Assembly: GCF_035083965.1 (NCBI RefSeq)
Contig: NC_089738.1
Span: forward strand, 14,100,734 to 14,164,733
Source of the DNA: Branchiostoma lanceolatum
Lineage: Eukaryota; Chordata; Leptocardii; Amphioxiformes; Branchiostomatidae
Length of the DNA: 64,000 bases
Direction: 5' to 3'
Below are positions 47,801 to 58,328 of this stretch, one piece after another. Below the pieces are notes generated by a model. It was given only the letters and a program-made list of their open reading frames with translations, searched no databases and had not been told where the DNA came from. The translations under genes were made by a program, and so were the position numbers. Numbering within the stretch: position 1 is the first letter of the stretch; each line of letters opens with the position of its first letter.

Positions 47801-50800
47801 TGTATTTGTCAAAAGGTATTTGTGTGAAGTAAAGGGATAGTTATGTCTGTTGATCTACTAGTATTTTAGCTATATCTTTCGCCAGGGCTTGTTGCAATGA
47901 TCTGAACATTTTTAAAGAAGCCTTTTTTACAAGAGCGAATAATACGTTACATTCTGATAAGATACAACTGGAAATAGAAATATCAAAACTTTATGTTTTA
48001 AATAAGTTGTATTTTGTTTGAAATAAGAACAAACTGAACACAATAATCCTTTGAATTTTATTACATATGATTTCAAATATTGAATGACTCAAGCCGCTCA
48101 TATGTCTTCAGGTTAGGGACTATCTAAATCGCCAACGTTGGAAAAGAAACAGACAATCACATTGTGTTTTTATCTCTTTTACTTTATTAACATGGTAAGA
48201 GAAAATAAGATAGTTAATAAAACAATGTTATGGAAGATACATTTCCATATTGTACATTAAAGTAAAATATTTGTACAAGTAGCAAATCGTTTACTTGGCC
48301 ATTCATGCCACAGAAATTCTGGAACTATAGACTGAATGTCAAGCCTGACTAGATTGATCCCCACGATTGTTGGTTAGGTGATACACAGCATTTGAAAGGT
48401 GCTGTTACTGCCGTTCAAGTTCAACTCTTTCTGATGACTGTTGTCTTTATTGTCATGCAGAGCTGAAAGAAACAATGTAGGATTATTAACACCTTGATAC
48501 ATGTTAACAGGCTCGATCACCTCCTTCCATGACAACCATAATCAACATGTAAACATGTATGGATGTCTATCAGTTTCGTTTAGATGATTGAAATGTCATG
48601 CCCTATCATACAATGTACAATCTAATTGATTAAACCAACGCACCACCCATCCCTCTCCATTCATCGTAATCGAAACAAGAGCTTTTAAAAAAAAGCTGGC
48701 GTTTCGGCTACGTTTGTAAGTGTGAATTGTCTTTTCCCTTTACTTGAAGTAAAATCTGCCAGAGGAAGTCACTCAAGGGCTGTTCAGTCTATAAGAAAAA
48801 TTGTCATTTTGGGAAATGAGTACTGTTTTAATAGAGAAAGGCAGATTGGGGAAAGCAATTTTGAAGTTACGTCACTTAACTTAAGTGCTTTTGAAAAAGC
48901 TGGTCTTGGCCTACAACTTGTACTTATTTGTAAAATGTATAATAGGCTCATTATAAAAGCTATCAATGTAATTATGTACATGGCACGCAATAAAACATAA
49001 AATTTGAAAAAGCACCATTGAATCATCAGCACTATGGTAATTAAGTGAAATAGAAGTTCATAACAGCTAAGGTTCTATCTAAAATGACTACCAAATGTCA
49101 AACAAATCAACAGCTACCTCATCCGTATTATTCTGGTTTCCGCATTTACAACATTTCTTCCTTATTTTCCTGGGTAATTTTGCTAAAATTCATGAAAATT
49201 CCCATAGTTTTGTGCCGAGGGGCGCCACTTTCCACGTCCGTGTTGTCTGAATGAAGTCGATACTGAACAATGGAGCATTTGCTACTGTAACAAAGAATCG
49301 CTGTTTTGCAAACAACATCAAGAGCCTCTGTTTACACCGGGATAGAAGTTTAGTGGCGAGTGTTTTGCAAGAATCATCTTACCGCGCATAGGAGCCGCTG
49401 CACGGTATTTTCCATTACAATGAACAGAAAAATTCGAATGCCGGGTTTGGAATCTATGAAGTCCTGTTCATAAGACAAAGGCCTTGTATATATTAAATGA
49501 ATATTTAAAAATAACAAATATGAAATATTTCTTTATTTATTAATGAAAAAAAATGATATTCATAAATATGATATTGATAGATTAATATAATATCAATATA
49601 TATTTTTGATATTCAATATCTAAAAAGAAAAAAAAATCCATGCACGGAGACGAACCCGGATCTTCTGGGTCCGAAGTGCTTCGCGTTGCCAGATCGACCA
49701 AGCTGCGGTACGTAACTATTCACTCTGGACGTAATGCTATAACCTCACTATATGGTATCATTTATGCCGATTTTTGGTCGTTTTCTTGACGAAATCATTT
49801 TTTTTCTTCTGCAATCTTGTGGAATAGATGTAATATGGTCATTTTTCAGGATATCAAAGTCCGAAACCACAATGCAATGATATTTCCGAACAGTTGTAGC
49901 AGTTACATGCGGTCGCCGTCCTGTGTCACATGCAAATCTAGCCTGCCTGCATTTTCGTGCTCTCTTGCCATATAAGGCAACGGCTATACAAGGATTTGAG
50001 AACGTATTGCCATATAAGGTCTTATTGTGTGCGACACAGTGTTGAACCAAGCTTCCCTGGTTCCTTCCTTGAAGGTAAAAGCCAGGACAATGCGTTCCGG
50101 CGCGCATGCGCCGAAACGCAAAAAAGAACAAGGAAAGAAAGAAAGGGAAATGAATGTTACTAACCATGTTGTCCAGGCAAACTGTTTGAACAGCCTCCAT
50201 GTAACTTGTCCTCCTGATTGGTCGCCCGGTTTGGCTGCTCCAGCCTTCCTCCATCCTCCTATTCTTATTATCTCGTAACTCCTGAAAAAGCAAGCTGATG
50301 AATAACTTACAACTTTGGTTGTACAGAAGTTTCGTACATGACATGCAACTATTTTTTGGAAGTCAGAACGTGTTAGGGATTAATATTCCTATGATGTTCG
50401 GCGGAAAATGGAAGATGACATATATCTTATGCTTTCTATGGTTACGTTGTTCAACCCTACACTTGAAAGCATTTCAGATCCAAAAGCTAAACACGTCCGT
50501 AACTGGACATGTAGAAAATTCATTTTTCTTCTAGAAGTTTCCCATTATACATGGGCATGGTCCTCTCCGCAAATAAATAAACAAAACTCCTGCAACTTTA
50601 ACTTAAATCGATGCACATTAATGGGTAACTGAACTGTTCGGAAAATCTGTAACTCACCGGTGAGGGATATTTGTGTCGGCTGAGCTTAACAGGATATTTG
50701 TGACTTTGTTAGTTTCCAAGAAACATTTCCATGTCGAAAAGATAAGGTACTTATCATCTCTCTTTCCAACTGTACTTGTAAGTTTGCACAAATCAAAATC

Positions 50801-53800
50801 CGTAAAATCTAAAAACGAGCTCATTGTGAGGTATATGGGGGAGGGCAGGGGTGCTACAATTCAAATCAGTTTTCCATCACGCAGTGTGAAGACATATAGA
50901 AGACTTGTCGTTTGTAACCACTATGTTGGACAATAGAATTAATGCAGACCACGAAATAACGTAGTGATCAAGCATAGAAACGGCAAGTTCTATGTGTATA
51001 GAAAAATATGCGCCGTACAAGAACTAGAACTTCACTAACCTTCAGACCGCTATCTGAGTCTTTGACGGAAGGTGTGGGCGCCTTCCTGGCTTTTTCCTCG
51101 GCTCCGGACGGGTGGAGGTCGACGCAGCGTTTTGAACAATGGATCAAACTTCTGATGGTCAAATGGTCATATGGCGTCCCAAAAGCGCGATTAATTAATC
51201 GACTGTCGTTTGCCCTGCCCTGGTCCCGCCTTACCGTAGTTGGTTGGTCGGTGGTTGGCTACGCCTTACTGTCGTTCACGCCCAGCTGTCGGTGGTTAGT
51301 TGCGCACTGCTGTCGTTCGCGCCCAGCTGTCGGTGATTGGTTGCGCACTGCTGTCGTTCACGCCCAGCTGTCGGTGATTGGTTGCGCCCTGCTGTGGGCG
51401 TTCTAGAAAGTCACGCCCTGAGATCCGGAGGGACTGATACTAAAATTCCACCAGCTGGATGCCAGATGTCAACACAAATACTTGATGTTATTTATAAATC
51501 CTTTATTCACCCTCTCCTTGAATATGGTGACATTATATGGCATGGGTATACTTTATGTGATTCCCAATGATTAGAACGAGTCCGAATATGTATACGAATA
51601 CGAATGCGCTCTTGTACTTTCAGGGGCTGTATAGGGGTCTTCGTATTCTTCGCTCCTTGCTGAACTAGGTCGGGAAAATCTTTCGGATCGTCGTCATGTT
51701 CACCCGCTGATCATGTTCTACAAAATTGTTCATAGCCATACTCGCCAGTAATACTGAAATTTTGGCTTGACCCAGTCATATTGTAGTTAGCAAACGTTCC
51801 AAAACTTAGTATTACTTGGTTTATATATTGATTGTTTATTGTATATATTGCTTGTTTAAATTTGTATCGAACTACCCAAATGCTGTATCTTCAGATGTGA
51901 TGTTGGATATTAGCTACGTATACTTGCTAGAGTGGATCACCTCTGTATCCTGTGTATTCTTCAGCCGATTAATAAATGAATAAAAAAACACACACAAATA
52001 CCGACCCTTCAGCTATAACCTTCGCCAGGGAGGGAAACACATGTTCCGCCTTTTAACTGAGGGTCTAACTGAGCGGGTCTTTAGTACATTTTCCTTAGGG
52101 GCATGTTGGCATTGACACGACAAACTAACTGGCCAGTGCAGGTACTGGAAGCAGTCTCGCATCTAGGCTGTATAGGAATGATTGCTTTGTTCATCCCTCA
52201 ACCTAGTTTTGTTGTGTTTCTTTGCGTCCGGTATGCATCTGTGTTTCCACATATACTAGTACAGACGAAGCCACTTAATTGCACCTTGGATAAACGCACA
52301 CTCCATTTAATTGCACCAAATCCCCAAATCCCAAACCGGTTCCCATTCACTGCATTGTTAGTGACTCCGCATATCTGCACCACGCATTGTCACCAACGCC
52401 TGATAACTGCACCAAAATTTTTCAAAAATCCTCCACAAGTTGACTTAAAAATCGGCAAACGCTGTACAAATGAGCCGATACTTGCCGGTGTAAAGGCACA
52501 ATACTGCCAATATGTTATGAGTAACAAAAGAAGGCGGTCTCCATTGACAGTCACGTTGATAGGAATCGTTTGGGGGGTCCCGGGTGGGTCACAGGGCGTG
52601 TAGGAACCATTAAAGCTGCACTATGTAAGATTTGGTCAATACAGAAAGTCAAATTTTTCTACCATTTATTTACATAGTATGTTGAATAAACATTGTAGAA
52701 TGACATACCAGTATAAGAGACGCACGCCTACCAAAGGCGGCATTACGCTGTACTCAATAAAGATTGGTCTCTACCTGTACACTGTCTTATTACTGTGAGT
52801 GCATTCAAGTTCGCGGGGATTTGATTTCGCATTAAGGATGACATGGGGTGTTGTCGGTGGTTCGAGGTTCGCGGCAGCGCTATAGTCACATACTGCTGTA
52901 ATTATGAAAGACCGGCGTCTTTACGTCACATTCAGTCGGAAACCGTACAGCGAGTCAGCAAAACCTACAAACACGTAGGAAGACATAGCAGTCGCTTTTG
53001 GCAGTGCGGTGCTGACGTGATCATCTGTCACATTCTTTTATGGCAGAGCTGAATCCGCGTCGTAGAAACTTCCTGCATTCACCAGAACGAGGTAAACGCG
53101 GGTTCGGCTCTGCTATAAGGAGAATGATCTGTCACTGATCTAAGTCATCTAACCATATCTACCCACTGGATACATTGTACAACTCACTACCATGGTGTCG
53201 ACAGTCTAATTTGTCCAAACATGAGAGGGGGCACTGCTCTGGGCTCACCCGTAATCAGTAACCAAGTCTTAGGTTCAGTTCCTAGTTTCATGACGGTACA
53301 TGATTTACGTAAATCGACAACTGTACTCTACGTAATGTAACACAGAAACTGTTATCCCATGACGATGTTTCAGAATGCCTCCCCTGTAACGTTACGTGTG
53401 TTGTAAATTAATGCGGTAGATCGCATGGAAAAATGAAAGAATGCAAAATCAAAACAGGTCAGTCGTAGTCATTTCTTTATTTTCAGCAAAGGGTCATGTT
53501 TTTGTTGTGCTAGTGTTTTGACTAACAATACACCCCCCTCCCCGCCCATCATGGTGCGGTCCAGCTGGGCATTTCGCATAATTGCACCAGCCGCCGCACA
53601 ATTGCACCAAAACGCTGACAAATGGGTGGTGCAGTTAAGCGGATTCTACTGTATATATTTTCGCCGGCATAACTCAAGACGTGCAAGAAGCTACGGATAA
53701 AGCACGTTGAAATCACTATCTCCATGAATAATGGAATGATAGTTATAGGCCTGTCTGTTGGTTTGTGTTTCTATCATACACATAAGAAATATAGCTGCAT

Positions 53801-56800
53801 AAAACCCCAAAAAATTGGGTCTTTAAGTGTTTGTTGAGAAGAAAACCGACCAAAGAAAACAACGTTAACATCGCTGTCGTCTGGCGACGTTGTTTTCCCG
53901 CCATTTTTTTGGGCCGCGATGGTGGCGGAACGATTCAACGCACAGATTTGTAACGCTCTAACATGTGATTGGTACCGTCTATGAAAAGGAAACTGTATAC
54001 AGAGATGGCGAAGATATTTCCCAATAAGTTGACATAAGCGGTGTCGTTTTTTCGTAATGATTTTGTAAGTCGGGTCGCATGCAAGACGTACGTCGGGCCG
54101 CGCGCACAGTGCGTAGTAGCCTATTTCCCGTGAAAACATGAGCTGGGATGCGCTGGACATAACCCTTCTCACATGACGTGAGAAGTGCACACAGTCAAAA
54201 TTTTTCGGTCAAAAGAAAGCTAGAATATAGCAGACTTCAAGCCTTATTTACATTTCCCTAACTTCATCACCAACTTCCGAAGAGAGCAAAATAACCAAAG
54301 CGTGCTAAGTTAGGCACACTATCTGGCGTAGCACTAAATCAGAAGGTACATTCGTGAAAATGTCTCACAGCGTCTTCCGCATGTAACGCGGAGCGTGAAG
54401 GGCCCATGAACAGTATGAATACATTTCTTGTCCATGTATGTACTTTAGATGAATGTGTTCAAAATACATTCATTAAAACATGACCATTCTCTGGCAACCA
54501 GCAATGGAGCGCTGTGAGTTCGAGCCCGTAAAAAAACGTGACATGTTAGGGCACCCCCCGTTGATATATACTCACTGTAAATCTCGTCATTGTCGAAAAC
54601 AGGCCCAAAAGGCCCAACACATGTAACTGATACAGAGTCCAGCATCATGGAAAAACAAAGTTTATAGTACTGATAAAAATCTACCACTCAATTATCACGA
54701 CTATACCAAGTCCATGTCACAGGATGTTCGACAATTTAATCTATCATTTAAAGTGCACACGTATAGTATCAAACCACGCCACCAACATTTATCAATAGCA
54801 AACCTTACACCGTCGCCATGGCAATGGTTTTTCATTGCCAATCTTATTCTATCTCCTTCCTTTCCTTTCCCTTTCTTTTGCTCTATTTCTTTCTTCCACC
54901 CTGGGTTTTCTTTTTCTTCTGTTCGTCCTTTTTCTTTTCTTTGTAAGCTCTCTGATCTTACACCAGATTCTGTGGGCCTTGCTTACTGTTAGTCACCCTC
55001 ACCATAATGCTGTTGTTCTCAGGGCGATCCTATCCGCCGTCTGAACCAGGCCGCCACCCACTTCATCCGGAGCACGGTCCAGGACGACAGCTGGCTGGGC
55101 ATCGTCACCTTCTCAACAACAGCAAACACGTACCATCAACTCTTACAGTAAGTAGGATCAATCTCTTTGGGATCTTGATAACTGCAAACATACCAAAAAT
55201 CATACAAATCCTTCAAAAACGATCTTGAGTCAAAGGTACGAACAGACGAACACAACCAAAAACAATGAAGGGAATCTCCTTCGCGGAGGTCAATTTTCAA
55301 CAATAGAAAAGCAACAATAGTTGTTTTGCTAAGGTCTAATGTTAAGGGTTTTGCAAATATCTTCCAATTTGGGGTGGGTATGTTTGGATTGTTGCGTCGA
55401 ACCTGAGTTGATTTGAGAGTTTGATCTGTTCCAGGATCACCAGTGCTGCCGACCGTACCTCGCTCATCAACAGGGTTCCCAGTACCGTAGGCGGGACCAC
55501 TTGTGTCGGATGTGCGCTACTTGAAGGTGTCAAGGTATGTTACATAAAGTATGCACAATGTGTCCGGGAATGTCAACAGAGCCGTCAAAGTTACCACTTA
55601 TGACGTCACATATGGCCGACCCGGCTTGTGATCAATTTTATGCCAGTCCAAGCAGTGCTGGGGCAAATGTTTTGCAGGGGCAGAAATTTGTTTTGACACC
55701 GGGTGCGGAATTAAGAGGTGTGCAAAAAATATTGTGGGGTCGTGTGGCGTAACGGCAGGGTGATCGACTCAGAACCAAGAGGTCCCGAGTTCGAATCCCC
55801 CTGACGCCACCGATGTTGTGCCCTTGGGAAAGGCACTTAACACGACTTTCCTCACTTCGCCCAGGTGTATAGAAATAAAAATGGGTATGTTGTTATCTGT
55901 ACGTGGCACTGTTGATATAAGTTATAAAAACTTGAGTGCAGTGCCACGTCGTCCTTGTCTGCCAAACCGAAAGTAAAAAAACAAAAAAACAATTAAGCGA
56001 GATGGTATACCTAAATTTGAAACAATTTGGTCTTCCAAAGTTCCAACATTTCAAAAATAGCTTTATTCATCATCATGTCGCAAAAACTACCCTATAAGAG
56101 GCCATGTAGCATGGAATGAGACTTCATATTTGTACAGTCTTTCATTGAATTTTAAAACAATTTTGCCTTGTACCCTTTCAAAAGACATTTGACTTGATTG
56201 TCTCTCAGGTATTGGAGGCCCAGGGCGATCCGAGTGGCGGCATCCTGTTCCTGATGAGTGACGGGCAGGAGAACGAAGTCCCTTACATCGTCACGGTCAC
56301 GCCGCAGATCCTAGCCAAGGGGGTCATCATAGACACCCTGGCCTACAAGCGGAGCGCCGACCCGCAGATCGAGTCCCTGGCCCTGCTGACCGGGGGGAAG
56401 TCGTACTTTTACTCGGGGGAACAGGGAGACTCCACCGCCCTGAACGACGCCTTCACAACCTCCGTACTGTCTAGGGACGATAGAACGGGAGGAGAGGCGA
56501 CCATACAGGTAAACACACAGAGCTGACCATCGCCTCCCATCCTTCTCCAGACCATGGTTGGGAGTTAAGCCCCTGTCACACACATAGCCAACCACCGTCC
56601 GACCTTTTCCAGACCATGTTTAGGAGTTAATCACCTGTCACGCTTAGCCGACCATCGTCTCCCGACCTTCTCCAGACCATGGTTGGGAGTTGATTAGTTG
56701 TTATACGTGGTTGGGAGTTGGTCGGCGAGGATGCTTATATCAATCTTTAAAAGTCGTGTGTGCAAACCGACAACAGCAACAACAACAACAACAAAGTTGA

Positions 56801-58297
56801 CACATCTTGGAGATGCCGAACATGTTATTTGTAGTCTGAAAGAAAGTTGTATGGGGTTGGTATATGTTGCAATGAGTAAGAGTCCACAGAAAACTTAAGA
56901 TCTGAATTCCAACCTTTCCTAATATACATAATTTTCTTTGAACTCAATTCATAACTTCTCTGTACACAAGCAAAGCAACCAACAAACCAGTACTGTCAAA
57001 AACAGGGCCTCTTTGCCGGAGATATATTTGGATGGACAACAGGATATTCTTAGATAAAGGCTATTTCAGAATATTCTGATGGTAACTAATGTATCGCGTT
57101 TTGTTTTACAGCTCATCAGTGAAACGAAGACGTTAAACACGGGAGAGAACTACTACAACCAGGTTTACATCGAGAAGAGCGAGGGAAGGGACGCCATCTT
57201 TACCTTCATGTGGAACGGCGGCGTCGAGCCTCGCATTGAGATCATAGCCCCGAACGGCACTGTGATTGGTCAAGGCGACCCGTCCTATCACGTGATGTCG
57301 GACAACATTCAGGTGAAGGTTCCAGGGGTAGCACAGGTATGTCTTACTGTCTATCATCTAACTAAAGCCGAATATATAATCTCAATTTGTCTAAAGATGT
57401 GCTCTGTTTTATGGTGACTTATCGTAATAGGCAGATCCCATAGCCCCACCTACTTTCGCCAAAACATAGAAATGCAAAATCAAAACACGAAAATGCAAAT
57501 ATTCAACGGACATTCAGCCCATCCTCCTTCTGGGAGGCGCCGGCGTTTTTTTTTGGGGGGGGGGGGGCGCTGATTCGCGATTTTCAACTTATTGGTTCTA
57601 GTGTCTTTACCTGGGAAATCGTATCGCGCCACCCAGAGGGCCTGCAAAGGAGGCTACATTCAGCCACTCATTGGTCGAATCGCCAATTACCATTATCTCA
57701 TTGGTTGAACTGTTAATCGTGGTGGACAGTCAGGATAGGTCTATTCACTGATAACTGTTTATCATATGTCTTTCTCAGCCCGGGAAGTGGTTATACAACA
57801 TCACCATCGTCGACTACTTCTACCAACAAGTGGACATACTGGTCAGCTGTAAGGGCGCCACTCCGGACAGCCAGCCCATCAAGGTCACCGCTCAGGTCAG
57901 CACTATCTCCCTGAACGGCTCCTCCCCCGAGTCCACGGCCCTGACCGTCCGCGCGTCCGTCACCAAGGGATACCTGCCCGTCACCGGGGCAACCGTCATC
58001 GCTTACATAGAGAAGCCGCCTAGCGAGGATGTTGACGAACTTCTCCTGCTGGACAACGGTGCAGGTAATGGCGATCTTCGATCACAAAACTATATCTGTT
58101 CTTAAAGTTCAAAGAGGCAAGACCTCGAATTTACATACTAGGTCATAATACTCACACTAGTTTGTATATACATGTATGTGCATTTGTAAAGTATAGTCTA
58201 TTTCTTTTACCTGTGTATCTAGCCCAATGGGGGTATATATGTACGTTAAAGATCTTCAGTCATTAAAAGGCTCCTCCTATCGTCTCTTTTCTTATCC

Positions 58298-58328
<31 letters not shown>

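Larger units (their letters stand above)
47546..51440. other. CLCA-1 intron 5, first part
   Basis: This is AT-rich intron, very AT-rich at 49495-49625. It contains a tRNA-like head on the minus strand (49640-49712) and a GC-richer 41-bp tandem array (51240-51408). A 198-codon minus-strand frame (49748-50344) and smaller frames show no recognisable domain. No gene was called. Confidence 0.45.

Noticed and set aside
49640-49712. tRNA gene on the minus strand
   Set aside because: The B box is good but the acceptor stem does not pair. It is more likely a degenerate tRNA-derived repeat.
49748-50344. 198-codon minus-strand open frame in CLCA-1 intron 5
   Set aside because: The composition is not protein-like in any recognised way, with no domain, no paralogue in the window and no clear splice partners. 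It is probably a chance frame.
53774-54190. 138-codon minus-strand frame in CLCA-1 intron 5
   Set aside because: It starts without a supported context and has no recognisable motif. It was left out.
55738-55811. tRNA gene
   Set aside because: The acceptor-like ends pair and a B box is present, but the sequence continues into a SINE tail shared with another copy, so it is a tRNA-derived SINE head.
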